Counted from the first letter of the stretch, positions 51,980 to 60,932 are shown. The stretch: 64,000 nt of DNA from Ostreiculturibacter nitratireducens (GCF_032670585.1 NZ_JAVQHL010000001.1:1116001-1180000), one strand, 5' to 3'. Translations and numbers: made by a program. The notes: generated by a model not told the origin, from the letters alone.

Positions 51980-53364
51980 CGCGCCCGCCTTTCGTGGATG
52001 AGGGCTTCGAGCGCCGCGAGGTCGTTCGGGACCTCGGTCACACGCTCCTTCGCCGTCATGATACCCTGCATGTGGGCGGGCAGTCCCGGCCGCACGCCCG
52101 TGGCGGCCTCGACCGCGTCGGGGAACTTCGCCGGATGCGCAGTGGAGAGCGTAACCATGGGCACGGCGCCAAGATGCTCCTCCGCGACCTTTACGCCGAC
52201 CGCCGTGTGCGGGCAGAGAACCTCGCCCGTCCGCGCGTGGAAATCGCGGATCGCGGCCTTCGTCTCCTCCTCCGATGCGCGGCCCGAGGAAAAGGTCGCG
52301 CGCAGCGCCTCGAGCGCGCCCTGGCTCACCGTGAAGCCGCCATCGGCCTTCAATTCCGCCATGAGCTGCGCCACCGCGTTGCCGTCGCCGTCGTAGGCGT
52401 CGAACAGCGCGCGCTCGAAGTTCGAGGATACCTGGATATCCATCGAGGGGCTGATCGACGGCTTCACGCCGTCGACTTCGTAGCGCCCCGTGGTCAGGCA
52501 TCGGTGAAGGATATCGTTCTGGTTCGTCGCGACGAACAGCGTCTCGACCGGGAGTCCCATCCGCTTGGCGATCGAGCCTGCGTAGATGTCGCCGAAGTTC
52601 CCGGTGGGCACCGAGAAGCTCACCTTGCGGTGCGGTGCGCCAAGCGAAACCGCCGCCGTGAAGTAGTAGACGACCTGCGCCAGCACCCGCGCCCAGTTGA
52701 TCGAGTTGACGCCCGCGAGTCCCACGCCATCGCGGAACTCGAAATGGTTGAACATGTCCTTCAGGCGCGCCTGGCAGTCGTCGAAGTCACCATGCAGAGC
52801 CAGCGCGTGGACGTTCGATTCCGACGGCGTCGTCATCTGCCGCCGCTGGATTTCCGACACCCGGCCATGCGGGTAGAGGATGAAGACGTCGACGTTGTCG
52901 AGCCCGCGGAAAGCCTCGATCGCGGCCGAACCCGTGTCGCCCGACGTCGCGCCGACGATCGTAACCCGCCGCCCCTCGCGCGCCAGCGCGGCCTGGAACA
53001 GCTGGCCGATCAACTGCATGGCGAAGTCCTTGAACGCGAGCGTCGGACCGTGGAACAGTTCCAGCAGGAAGTGGTTCGGGCCAAGTTGCACCAGGGGCGC
53101 GCGGGCGTCGTGACGGAAGCCCTCGTAGGCGCGCCCGATGATCGCCCGGAACTCCTCGTCGGAGAAGCTGTCGCCCACGAAGGGGCGCATCACCCGGAAG
53201 GCCGCCTCCTCGTAGGACAGCCCTGCCAGCGCGGCGATGTCCTCGGGCGCCATGACCGGCACCTCCGCAGGCACGTAAAGACCGCCATCCCGGGCAAGGC
53301 CCGTCATCATCGCTTCGGAGAAAGTCAGCTCGGGGGCGGCCCCGCGCGTCGAGATATACCGCAT
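51976..53364 (-). CDS. thrC: Threonine synthase
   Basis: PLP enzyme (462 aa) converting O-phosphohomoserine to threonine. The PLP lysine is in TLAFKDFAMQ (Lys112). ATSGDTGSAAIEAF (phosphate/nucleotide loop), NSINWARVLAQVVYYF and SVPTGNFGDIYAG follow, as in the longer, N-terminally extended bacterial form. The start lies 10 bp after the surf1 stop, so threonine synthesis is transcribed with the oxidase genes, an arrangement known from related genomes. Confidence 0.96.
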   Translation of the reverse strand: MRYISTRGAAPELTFSEAMMTGLARDGGLYVPAEVPVMAPEDIAALAGLSYEEAAFRVMRPFVGDSFSDEEFRAIIGRAYEGFRHDARAPLVQLGPNHFLLELFHGPTLAFKDFAMQLIGQLFQAALAREGRRVTIVGATSGDTGSAAIEAFRGLDNVDVFILYPHGRVSEIQRRQMTTPSESNVHALALHGDFDDCQARLKDMFNHFEFRDGVGLAGVNSINWARVLAQVVYYFTAAVSLGAPHRKVSFSVPTGNFGDIYAGSIAKRMGLPVETLFVATNQNDILHRCLTTGRYEVDGVKPSISPSMDIQVSSNFERALFDAYDGDGNAVAQLMAELKADGGFTVSQGALEALRATFSSGRASEEETKAAIRDFHARTGEVLCPHTAVGVKVAEEHLGAVPMVTLSTAHPAKFPDAVEAATGVRPGLPAHMQGIMTAKERVTEVPNDLAALEALIHERRAR

Positions 53365-53374
53365 ATTGCCTGCC

Positions 53375-54055
53375 TCAGATTGTTCTCGCCCTGATACGCC
53401 AGAGGAGGAACGCTGTCATCCCCGCCCAGACAAGGGCGAGCGAAAACCAGGTCATCGCATAGCCGAAATGGTCGTTCGGGATGCCCGAGGTGTCGACCGG
53501 CACGGGTTCGACCCCCTGCAGGTCGCCCTCGGCCTCGCGCAGGACGACCAGGACCGGCTCCGTGTCCAGCGTCTCGGACATCGTCGCTACGTCGCGGGCG
53601 AACCACATCCGCTGGCCCATGTCCGGCGGCGGGGTGAAGCTGTCCGCATCGTCCGGCCACAGTAGGTTCCCCTTCACGTCCAGCGCCACGGGCGGACGTT
53701 CCGCCCGCCGCGCATCCTCCGGCACGAAGCCGCGGTCGAGCATGACGCGCCGCCCTTCTGCCGTTTCGAATGCCGATATCACGCGGTAGCCGGCACCGAC
53801 GCCTTTCTTCCCGGAAAGAACGAGGATCTCTTCCCCGGTCGAGCGGCCCGACAGGTCGACGGCCTGGTAATCCATCGCTTCGGGGTCCGGCGCCTCGAGG
53901 TCTGCAAGTGCGATCGGTTCCGCCGAGAGCCGCGCGTTGATGCCGGCCAGAACGCCCGCCTTCCACTCCATCCGCTGCAACTGCCAGACGCCCAGCCCGA
54001 TCAGCACGGCGATTCCGCCGAGGCCGAGGATCAGGGGAAAGAGGATGCGGCGCAT
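53375..54055 (-). CDS. surf1: SURF1 family cytochrome oxidase assembly protein
   Basis: A 226-aa two-helix membrane protein that helps insert heme a into subunit I. It has an N-terminal helix (ILFPLILGLGGIAVLIGLGVWQLQRMEWK) and a C-terminal helix (YAMTWFSLALVWAGMTAFLLW) flanking a periplasmic domain. GVWQLQR and FAMTWFS-like ends are the family marks. It lies between ctaE and thrC. Confidence 0.9.
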   Translation of the reverse strand: MRRILFPLILGLGGIAVLIGLGVWQLQRMEWKAGVLAGINARLSAEPIALADLEAPDPEAMDYQAVDLSGRSTGEEILVLSGKKGVGAGYRVISAFETAEGRRVMLDRGFVPEDARRAERPPVALDVKGNLLWPDDADSFTPPPDMGQRMWFARDVATMSETLDTEPVLVVLREAEGDLQGVEPVPVDTSGIPNDHFGYAMTWFSLALVWAGMTAFLLWRIRARTI

Positions 54056-54082
54056 GGGTGAAGGGTCTCCCTGGATGGAAAA

Positions 54083-54108
54083 GGCGCGGAGCCCTGAAGC
54101 CCCGCGCC
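54083..54108 (-). terminator. Stem-loop between ctaE and surf1
   Basis: GGCGCGG and CCGCGCC pair over 7 bp around a 12-base loop in the gap after ctaE. With no clear T-run, it may only moderate read-through to surf1-thrC. Confidence 0.35.
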
Positions 54109-54134
54109 CTCGTGTCTCAGTCGGTTGGGGGCGC

Positions 54135-54935
54135 TCAACCGCCCCAGATGTAGATCGCCGCGAAGAGGAACAGCCAGACGACGTCGACGAAGTGCCAGTA
54201 CCAGGCCGCCGCCTCGAAGCCTACGTGCTGCTCCGGCGTGAAGTCGCCCTTCATCGCACGCAGCATGCAGACGAACAGGAAGATCGTCCCGATGATCACG
54301 TGCGCACCGTGAAAGCCCGTCGCCATGAAGAAGGACGCGCCGTAGATGTTGCCGGCGAAGCCGAAGCCGGCGTGGCTGTATTCGTAAGCCTGGAAGAAGG
54401 TGAAGATAGCGCCCAGCACGACGGCCAGCGCGAGGCCGTTCACGACGTCCTTGCGGTTGTTCTCATGCACAAGCGCGTGGTGCGCCCAGGTCACCGCAGC
54501 GCCCGAGCAGAGCAGGATCAGCGTGTTGATCAGCGGCAGGTGCCAGGGATCGAAGGTCTGGATCCCTTCCGGCGGCCAGACGCCGTCCTGCAGCGGCGAC
54601 ATCGGCCCCATCGGGTAGAGCGCGTGCTTGAAGAAGGTCCAGAACCACGCCGAGAAGAACATCACCTCGGACATGATGAACAGGATGAAGCCATAGCGCA
54701 GGCCGATCCGCACGACCGGGGTGTGGTCGCCGACGCGCGCCTCGTGCACGACATCGGTCCACCAGCCGTACATGACATAGAGAACGAGCGCGAGGCCGAT
54801 CAGGAAGATGAAAGGCGGGTCCGCCTTCATCCAAAGGACCGCCCCGAAGAGCATTACGAAGCCGCCGACAGCGCCGAGGAATGGCCAGATCGAGGGCGGC
54901 AGGATGTGATAATCGTGGTTCTTCGCGTGCGCCAT
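54135..54935 (-). CDS. ctaE: Cytochrome c oxidase subunit III
   Basis: A 266-aa seven-helix subunit of the aa3-type oxidase. Helices begin near WPFLGAVGGFVMLFGAVLWM. FIMSEVMFFSAWFWTFF carries the conserved glutamate of subunit III, and HFVDVVWLFLFAAIYIWGG ends the protein. Subunit I (ctaD) is not in this window, as is usual in this group. Co-oriented with ctaG, 21 bp downstream of it. Confidence 0.96.
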   Translation of the reverse strand: MAHAKNHDYHILPPSIWPFLGAVGGFVMLFGAVLWMKADPPFIFLIGLALVLYVMYGWWTDVVHEARVGDHTPVVRIGLRYGFILFIMSEVMFFSAWFWTFFKHALYPMGPMSPLQDGVWPPEGIQTFDPWHLPLINTLILLCSGAAVTWAHHALVHENNRKDVVNGLALAVVLGAIFTFFQAYEYSHAGFGFAGNIYGASFFMATGFHGAHVIIGTIFLFVCMLRAMKGDFTPEQHVGFEAAAWYWHFVDVVWLFLFAAIYIWGG

Positions 54936-54956
54936 TTCCGTGTCCCTGATTGCGCT

Positions 54957-55541
54957 TCAGTTGTATGCTGCCTTCGAGGAGGGCGAAAGTCCCGCCTGCT
55001 CCTCCGGCAGTTCGGTTTCGTGGAAGGTATAAGAAAGCGTGATGTTCCGGATATATCCAGCGTCCGGATCTTCGACGAGTTCCGGATCGACAAAGAAACT
55101 CACCGGCATCTCGATCCGCTCTCCCGGTTGCAGAACCTGCTCGGTGAAACAGAAGCATTCGATCTTCGAGAAGTAGTAGCCGGCCAGATCGGGCGAGACG
55201 TTGTAGGACGCCGTTCCCGCGACGGGCCTGTCGGTCGGATTGTACGCCTCGTAGAACGCAAGCCCCGTCTCGCCGATCTTGAGCCGCATCTCGTGCTGCT
55301 TCGGGCGGAATTCCCAAGGCATGCCGCGTTCGACGTTCGCGTCGAAGCGGACAGTCACGTACTCGTCCAGGATGACGTCCGACCCGGCCTCGGCCACGTT
55401 GGTCGTGCCGGCATAGCCAGTGACCCGGCAGAACCAGTCGTAGAACGGCACCGCCGCCCAGGCTGCCGCGCCCATGAACACCACGACCCCGATGAGCTTC
55501 AGGGCGGTCCGCCCATTCTTGTTCGGCCCCGGCGCGTTCAT
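54957..55541 (-). CDS. ctaG: Cytochrome c oxidase assembly protein CtaG/Cox11
   Basis: A 194-aa membrane-anchored copper chaperone for the CuB site. One N-terminal helix (LKLIGVVVFMGAAAWAAVPFY) is followed by a periplasmic domain. The copper-binding CFCF is in KIECFCFTEQVLQPGE, with PVSFFVDP after it. It overlaps the small membrane ORF upstream by four bases (ATGA). Confidence 0.95.
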   Translation of the reverse strand: MNAPGPNKNGRTALKLIGVVVFMGAAAWAAVPFYDWFCRVTGYAGTTNVAEAGSDVILDEYVTVRFDANVERGMPWEFRPKQHEMRLKIGETGLAFYEAYNPTDRPVAGTASYNVSPDLAGYYFSKIECFCFTEQVLQPGERIEMPVSFFVDPELVEDPDAGYIRNITLSYTFHETELPEEQAGLSPSSKAAYN

Positions 55542-55732
55542 TGCGATGCCTCCGTCTTGGGCAGAAGCGCCGCACTCGGCTGATGGTCGTAGCCCTGCAT
55601 CGGGTCGCCGTTCGAAACCTTCACGATCGTCAGACCGAAGACCAGCGCAACGAAGGCGCCGAGCACCACGCCAAGCCCGAGGTTCCGCCCGAACCGGCGC
55701 TGGTGGATTTCATGTTCCTTGCCGAATGCCAT
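55538..55732 (-). CDS. Small single-helix membrane protein of the oxidase operon
   Basis: A 64-aa protein: a charged start (HEIHQRRFGRN), one membrane helix (LGLGVVLGAFVALVFGLTIV) and a short polar tail. It is always annotated, if at all, as a putative oxidase assembly protein. Its ATG shares one base with the ctaB stop (TGATG) and its stop overlaps the ctaG start (ATGA). This tight coupling argues for an assembly role. Confidence 0.8.
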   Translation of the reverse strand: MAFGKEHEIHQRRFGRNLGLGVVLGAFVALVFGLTIVKVSNGDPMQGYDHQPSAALLPKTEASQ

Positions 55733-56664
55733 CACCAGATCTCCATCCCGATACCGCGCAGCGCGGCGTCAGCCAGAAGCGCGGTGAAGTGGAGGAATAG
55801 ATAGGCGAGGGAGAAGCGGAAAAAAGCCTTCTCTGCCTTGTAGCCATCGGCTTCGGCCTGCGTTTCGTCGCGCCGCCAGATCCGCCAGGCGCCGATCACG
55901 AAGCGCGCGTTGAGAACGAGCGACGCCGCCAGGTAGACCGGTCCGCCGATGCTCGTCGCCGCAAGGCCGAGTGCGATGGGCGCGAGGAGGATCGTGTAGA
56001 CGAGGATATGCGCCCGCGTTGCGCGGCGGCCGTGCGTCACGGTCAGCATCGGCACGCCCGCACGGTGGTAGTCTTCCTTCATGAACAGAGCCAGCGCCCA
56101 GAAATGGGGCGGCGTCCACATGAAGATCAGCGCGAACATCAGAACGCTCTCGACAGAGATGCCTCCCGTCGCGCAAGCCCAGCCGATCATCGGAGGGAAG
56201 GCGCCGGCCGCGCCGCCGATCACGATGTTCTGCGGCGTCACACGCTTCAGCCACATCGTGTAGACGACCGCGTAGAAGAAGATCGTGAAGGCCAGGAACA
56301 GACCTGCGAACCAGTTCGCCGCGAGTCCCAGCATGACGACCGAGATGCCGGACAGCGCGAGCCCGAGGCCCAGAGCCTCGCCTTCGGCGACGCGGCCCGC
56401 CGGGATCGGACGGCCGGCGGTCCGGCGCATCACGCGGTCGATGTCCGCGTCGTACCACATGTTCAGCGCACCCGAGGCGCCGCCGCCGAGCGCGATGAAC
56501 AGGATCGAGGCAAAGGCGACCAGCGGGTGGACGTGCACCGGGGCCACGGCGAGCCCGACGAAGGCGGTGAACACCACCAGCGACATGACGCGCGGCTTCA
56601 GGAGCGCGACGTAATCGCCGAACCCCGCCTCTCGCGTTCCGTCATAAGCGCTGAGATCGCTCAT
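55732..56664 (-). CDS. ctaB: Protoheme IX farnesyltransferase
   Basis: Makes heme O from protoheme, the first step to heme a. The 310-aa polytopic UbiA-fold protein has YVALLKPRVMSLVVFTAF at the N-terminus. The prenyl-binding NMWYDADIDRVMRRTAGRP (NxxxDxxxD motif) is near 108-126, and a second aspartate/glutamate region lies in the MWTPPHFWALALFMKEDY segment. Also called cyoE/coxB-type in other systems. Located between ctaC and the small membrane ORF. Confidence 0.96.
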   Translation of the reverse strand: MSDLSAYDGTREAGFGDYVALLKPRVMSLVVFTAFVGLAVAPVHVHPLVAFASILFIALGGGASGALNMWYDADIDRVMRRTAGRPIPAGRVAEGEALGLGLALSGISVVMLGLAANWFAGLFLAFTIFFYAVVYTMWLKRVTPQNIVIGGAAGAFPPMIGWACATGGISVESVLMFALIFMWTPPHFWALALFMKEDYHRAGVPMLTVTHGRRATRAHILVYTILLAPIALGLAATSIGGPVYLAASLVLNARFVIGAWRIWRRDETQAEADGYKAEKAFFRFSLAYLFLHFTALLADAALRGIGMEIW

Positions 56665-56712
56665 CCCCGTCCTTCCAAATCGGCGGGCGCGCGAACGCCC
56701 GCCAAGTGCTCA

Positions 56713-57576
56713 TCAGTCGGCCGAAGCCACCTTCACCGGAGCCGGCGTCGAGAGGGACGCCTGCTTCGTGCGCTGCAGCCAGGCGTCGTATTCCTGCTGG
56801 CTCACGACCTTCACGGTAATCGGCATGTAGGAGTGATCCTTGCCGCAGAGTTCCGAGCACTGACCGAAGAAGACGCCTTCGCGGTCGGCCTTGAACCACA
56901 GCTGCGCGATCCGGCCAGGGACGCCGTCCTGCTTCACTGCAAAGGCGGGGATCGTCCAGGAATGAATCACGTCCGAAGCAGTGACCTGCACCACGACAGT
57001 CGTGTCGACCGGCACCACGACAGCGGTGTCCGTGGCGAGAAGGTAGAGGTCGTCCGTGTAGCCGTGGTCCGCCAGTTCCTCTTTCGCCAGCATGAAGCTG
57101 TCGAACGCGACTTCCTCGTCCGGATACTCGTAGCTCCAGTACCACTGGTTGCCCGTCGCCTTGATGACGATGTCGCCTTCCGGGATGCGCTGCTGCTTGA
57201 ACAGCGTCGGCAGCGAGAAGGAGCCGATCGCCACGAGAATGACGACCGGGACCAGCGTCCAGGTGATCTCGAGCGGCGTGTTGTGCGAGAAGCGCGCGGG
57301 CTTCGGGTTGGCGCGGCTGTTGTAGCGCAGTATCACGATGACGAGCAGCGTCAGCACCAGCACGACGACACCCGCCATGATGTTGTGCATGAACCCGTCG
57401 AGCCACTGCTGGTCGACTGCAAGCTCGGTCGACGCCGGCTGGAAGCCCTTGCCGCCCGGCGTCGGGTGGCCGACGACATCGAGCCCGGTAATCCCATCCT
57501 GCGCGAGAGCCGCGCCGGCCGAGACTGTTGCGGTGATTGCGGCCGAGAGGCCATTTCGAATGGTCGCAAAACGCAT
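56713..57576 (-). CDS. ctaC: Cytochrome c oxidase subunit II
   Basis: A 287-aa subunit that accepts electrons from cytochrome c. A signal peptide (cleavage probable after GAALA) is followed by two membrane helices and a periplasmic CuA domain. QWYWSYEYPDEE is the aromatic electron-entry region. CSELCGKDHSYMPI holds the CuA ligands (Cys, Glu, Cys, His, Met). ATG 57576 begins the signal peptide; the frame is open upstream but not signal-like. First gene of the oxidase operon; its promoter should be in 57577-57750. Confidence 0.96.
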   Translation of the reverse strand: MRFATIRNGLSAAITATVSAGAALAQDGITGLDVVGHPTPGGKGFQPASTELAVDQQWLDGFMHNIMAGVVVLVLTLLVIVILRYNSRANPKPARFSHNTPLEITWTLVPVVILVAIGSFSLPTLFKQQRIPEGDIVIKATGNQWYWSYEYPDEEVAFDSFMLAKEELADHGYTDDLYLLATDTAVVVPVDTTVVVQVTASDVIHSWTIPAFAVKQDGVPGRIAQLWFKADREGVFFGQCSELCGKDHSYMPITVKVVSQQEYDAWLQRTKQASLSTPAPVKVASAD

Positions 57577-57751
57577 CTTGTTTTCCCGTTCCTGACGCAG
57601 CCTTTTCGGCCGCCCCGGGGCCCACCTCGTTCGGCGGCCCGCCCCCGTTGTCTGCGGCATCCCTAAAACCATATTAGAAAGGACCCGACAAGCGAAACTG
57701 TAGCGACACAGCGCCGCCCTGCATCAAAGAAGCAACGCCAAAGGCCCCAAA

Positions 57752-59173
57752 ATGACCCAATCCCGCTTCGTTCCCTTCGACACACATCTCGACGAGGAAC
57801 GCGCGCTCGCGGTTCTTCGCGAGGCGACCGCGGGGGCCGATGATGGCGAATTGTTTCTCGAACGCCGCCGCTCCGAGGCACTCGTCTTCGATGACGGCCG
57901 CATCAAGACCGCGAGCTACGATGCATCCGAAGGTTTCGGCCTGCGCGCCGTGCGCGGAGAAGTCGCCGGCTACGCCCATTCGACCGAGATCAGCGAGGCC
58001 GCGCTGAAGCGCGCCGCGGAAACCGCCCGGCTCGCCGTTGGCGAAGGCGGCGGGGTCATTGCGCCCCCTCCCGCCGGCACCAACCGCCGCCTCTACGGTG
58101 ACGAGGATCCGATGGCCGGCGCGCCTTTCGGCGTGAAGATAGAAACGCTCCGCGAGATTGACGCCTTCGCCCGCGCCCTCGATCCCCGCGTGATCCAGGT
58201 GTCGGCCACGCTTGCCGCCTCGCTGCAGGAGGTCTTCATCCTGCGCCCCGAAGGGGGTCTCGTCTCCGACATCCGCCCGATGACGCGCCTGAACGTCTCG
58301 GTGATCGTGGAGGAGAACGGCCGCCGCGAATCGGGCGGCTACGGCGGAGGCGGACGCACGGGCCTGACGGGCCTGATCGACCGCGAACATTGGGAAGGCG
58401 TGACGCGCGAGGCATTGCGCATCGCGCTCGTCAACCTGCGGGCAGTTCCCGCGCCCGCAGGCGTGATGGACGTGGCACTGGGCGCCGGGTGGCCCGGCAT
58501 TCTCCTCCACGAAGCGGTGGGCCATGGGCTGGAAGGCGACTTCAACCGCAAGAAGACCTCCGCTTTCGCCGGTCTGATGGGCCAGCAGGTCGCGGCGAAG
58601 GGCGTGACCGTCCTCGACGACGGGACGATCCCGGACCGCCGCGGCTCGATCACCGTGGACGACGAAGGAACGCCTTCGGCCAAGAACGTCCTGATCGAGG
58701 ACGGTGTGCTCGTCGGCTACATGCAGGACAGGCAGAACGCCCGCCTCATGGGCGTCTCCCCCACGGGCAACGGGCGGCGGGAAAGCTACGCCCATATCCC
58801 GATGCCGCGGATGACGAACACCTACATGCTTGGCGGTGATGCGCGCCCCGAGGATATCGTCGCCGAGGTGAAGGACGGCATCTACGCCGTGGGCTTCGGC
58901 GGCGGTCAGGTCGACATCACCAACGGAAAGTTCGTCTTCTCCTGCACCGAGGCCTACCGCGTCCAGAACGGCAAGATCGGGGCGCCCGTGAAGGGCGCGA
59001 CGCTGATCGGCGACGGCGCGACCGCGCTTCAGAAGATCCGGGCGATCGGCAACGACATGAAGCTTGACCCCGGAATCGGCAATTGCGGCAAGGCCGGGCA
59101 GTGGGTGCCAGTGGGCGTCGGCCAGCCGACCCTGCTGATAGGCGGCCTGACGGTGGGCGGATCGGCCGCGTGA
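57752..59173 (+). CDS. tldD: TldD metalloprotease
   Basis: A 473-aa protein of the TldD/PmbA family that forms the TldD-TldE heterodimer and degrades unfolded peptides or processes modified ones. The zinc motif HEAVGHGLEGD is an HExxxH at His253, Glu254 and His258. The N-terminal ELFLERRRSEALVFDDGRI and the C-terminal FGGGQVDITNGKFVFSC are family blocks. The partner pmbA/tldE is not in the window. Divergent from ctaC. Confidence 0.94.
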   Translation: MTQSRFVPFDTHLDEERALAVLREATAGADDGELFLERRRSEALVFDDGRIKTASYDASEGFGLRAVRGEVAGYAHSTEISEAALKRAAETARLAVGEGGGVIAPPPAGTNRRLYGDEDPMAGAPFGVKIETLREIDAFARALDPRVIQVSATLAASLQEVFILRPEGGLVSDIRPMTRLNVSVIVEENGRRESGGYGGGGRTGLTGLIDREHWEGVTREALRIALVNLRAVPAPAGVMDVALGAGWPGILLHEAVGHGLEGDFNRKKTSAFAGLMGQQVAAKGVTVLDDGTIPDRRGSITVDDEGTPSAKNVLIEDGVLVGYMQDRQNARLMGVSPTGNGRRESYAHIPMPRMTNTYMLGGDARPEDIVAEVKDGIYAVGFGGGQVDITNGKFVFSCTEAYRVQNGKIGAPVKGATLIGDGATALQKIRAIGNDMKLDPGIGNCGKAGQWVPVGVGQPTLLIGGLTVGGSAA

Positions 59174-59278
59174 TCCGCGCGGCCTGGGGCTCTGGCCTCG
59201 GCTCGGACAACTGCCCCCTTTCGGCGCCCGCCCCGCACTGACGCACCTAAGGCCCGATATTGAAAGTAGGGCCACCTG

Positions 59279-59505
59279 ATGGTTTTCGTCCGCCCAGCAG
59301 ACAGCGTGGCCGATCGCCCCGAACCTCCGCGGATTCCCACAGGCGCGGCGATTCCGGCCGTGACATCGGATTGCGAGCCCGGGCCATCAAAGGGCAACAA
59401 CGGCTGGGGCAACGCGATCCGGGCAGTTCCGGCGATCACAACAAGGCAGAGAACGACGCGGCCGGCGGGTCTCATGACAAGCATGGTCCGGCCAACCCCA
59501 ACTGA
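59279..59505 (+). pseudogene. Probable small Gly/Asn-rich ORF with one frameshift
   Basis: The frame from ATG 59279 ends in a characteristic KGNNGWGN (44 codons in). After one base is skipped near 59413-59416, the next frame reads DPGSSGDHNKAENDAAGG and ends in HDKHGPANPN with a TGA at 59503-59505. Joined, the two halves give the low-complexity, hydrophilic GNNGWGNGDPG-type tail seen in small Rhodobacterales proteins (from memory). A one-base deletion, a sequencing error or a recoding event would all explain it. The ribosome site is weak and the true start unclear. Confidence 0.4.
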
Positions 59506-59603
59506 GGGCTGCCTACAAGGACCTTGCCGTCAATAAGACCAAGCGTGGGGTGAGGAATTTGGCCGGGTTTGGTAATTGAACGGCAATCTGAACGGGCTGA
59601 ACG

Positions 59604-59629
59604 GGGGCGCATGCATATGCATGCGCCCC
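59604..59629. repeat. 26-bp perfect palindrome
   Basis: GGGGCGCATGCAT followed by its exact reverse complement. The centre contains two ATGCAT blocks. TTTGCATTCTT follows, then a second, imperfect half copy (CATGCATGCGTCCCC, 59650-59664). As RNA it would form a 13-bp stem without a loop; as DNA it could be a protein-binding site. It lies about 170 bp before dprA. Confidence 0.75.
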
Positions 59630-59795
59630 TTTGCATTCTTCGGCCGAACATGCATGCGTCCCCACCACGCTCAAGAAGGGCCAACGCGGTTTTGCATCGT
59701 GCCCAGAAAAAGAATCTCGAAACCGGTCGGTTCCGGTAACCGGCCGTTAACCTTGCGTACGCATTCTCGGTCCTGCGAATGAGGCGGAGGCCAGG

Positions 59796-60932
59796 ATGGA
59801 GAAGGGTTTGTTTTCTTTCACCACCCCCATCACCCCACCCACCACGGAAGAAGATGAACTGTCCTGGCTCCGCCTCATTCGCTCCCGCCGCGTCGGCGCG
59901 ACGACGTTCTGGCGACTTCTCCAGGAACACGGCTCGGCGCAGGACGCTCTCAATGCGTTGCCAGGCATCGCCAGTGCGGCAGGGATCGAGGATTACGCCC
60001 CCTGCCCCGAAGGCGTCGCGCTCGCGGAACTCCGCGCGGGCCGCAAGTTCGGCGCGCGCCTGATCGCGGCAGGGCAACCGAATTATCCTGCCGCACTCCG
60101 CGAGATCTTCGATGCGCCGCCGCTCCTCTGGACCCTCGGCGACCTGACGCTCCTGTCCCGCCCGATGGTCGCTCTTGTTGGCGCGCGCGGCGCGTCCTCC
60201 CTCGGCCTGCGCATGGCCCGGAAACTCGCCGGGGACCTCGCCGCGGCGGGCTGCACCATTGTCTCCGGACTTGCCCGCGGCATCGATGCGGCCGCTCACA
60301 CCGCCTCCCTCCCCGCGACCGTGGCCGTGCAGGCCGGCGGCGTGGACGTGATCTACCCGGCGGAGAACGCCGCCCTTGCCGAAGAAATCGGGAGGAAGGC
60401 TCTGCGCCTGTCTGAACAGCCCATCGGCCTCGACCCGATGGCGCGTCACTTCCCCCTGCGCAACCGCATCATCTCCGGCCTGGCACGTGCCGTGGTCGTG
60501 GTGGAAGCGGCACCCAAGTCCGGCAGCCTCATCACCGCGAAGAACGCCCTCGACCAGGGGCGGGACGTGATGGCCGTGCCGGGCCACCCGTTCGACGGCC
60601 GCGCCGGCGGATGCAACGCGCTGATCCGTGAAGGGGCGACGCTCGTGCGCGGCGCCGAAGACGTTATCGCCACGTTGGGCGCCGCGCCTGCACCCGGTCT
60701 TCGGCCGCAGCGGCCTGCCTCACCGGCAGCCGCAACTGCCGGGACGCAATCGGAGGCCGCGCCTCTCCACCGCCAGATCCTCGACCGACTCGGACCCTCG
60801 CCGCTCGCCGAAGACCAGCTGATCCGAGACCTCGCGCGCCCTGCGGCCGAGGTGACGGAAGGGCTGGTCACGCTCGAACTGGAAGGCCTCATCGCCCGTC
60901 AGGCCGGAGGCCTGCTGGCCCGCGTCACCTGA
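59796..60932 (+). CDS. dprA: DNA-processing protein DprA
   Basis: Loads RecA onto incoming single-stranded DNA during natural transformation; widespread also in non-competent bacteria. The 378-aa protein has a SAM-like N-terminal domain (RLIRSRRVGATTFWRLL) and a Rossmann core. VALVGARGASSLGLRMARKLA and VSGLARGIDAAAH are the family motifs, and FPLRNRIISGLARAVVVVEA the later one. The C-terminal winged-helix domain (LSTARSILDRL-type) is present. ATG 59796 follows GGAGG. No other competence gene is nearby. Confidence 0.94.
   Translation: MEKGLFSFTTPITPPTTEEDELSWLRLIRSRRVGATTFWRLLQEHGSAQDALNALPGIASAAGIEDYAPCPEGVALAELRAGRKFGARLIAAGQPNYPAALREIFDAPPLLWTLGDLTLLSRPMVALVGARGASSLGLRMARKLAGDLAAAGCTIVSGLARGIDAAAHTASLPATVAVQAGGVDVIYPAENAALAEEIGRKALRLSEQPIGLDPMARHFPLRNRIISGLARAVVVVEAAPKSGSLITAKNALDQGRDVMAVPGHPFDGRAGGCNALIREGATLVRGAEDVIATLGAAPAPGLRPQRPASPAAATAGTQSEAAPLHRQILDRLGPSPLAEDQLIRDLARPAAEVTEGLVTLELEGLIARQAGGLLARVT

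Larger units (their letters stand above)
59174..59795. other. Gap between tldD and dprA
   Basis: 622 bp with no gene I can call. It contains a possible frameshifted small ORF (59279-59505), a 26-bp perfect palindrome (59604-59629) with a related half-copy about 20 bp further on, and AT-richer sequence before dprA. A minus-strand frame starting near 59484 has a signal-like start, but it continues as antisense into tldD and is not supported. Confidence 0.55.

Noticed and set aside
59029..59484. Minus-strand frame with a signal-like N-terminus in the tldD-dprA gap
   Set aside because: Its second half is antisense to the end of tldD, and a competing plus-strand reading has a more distinctive motif.
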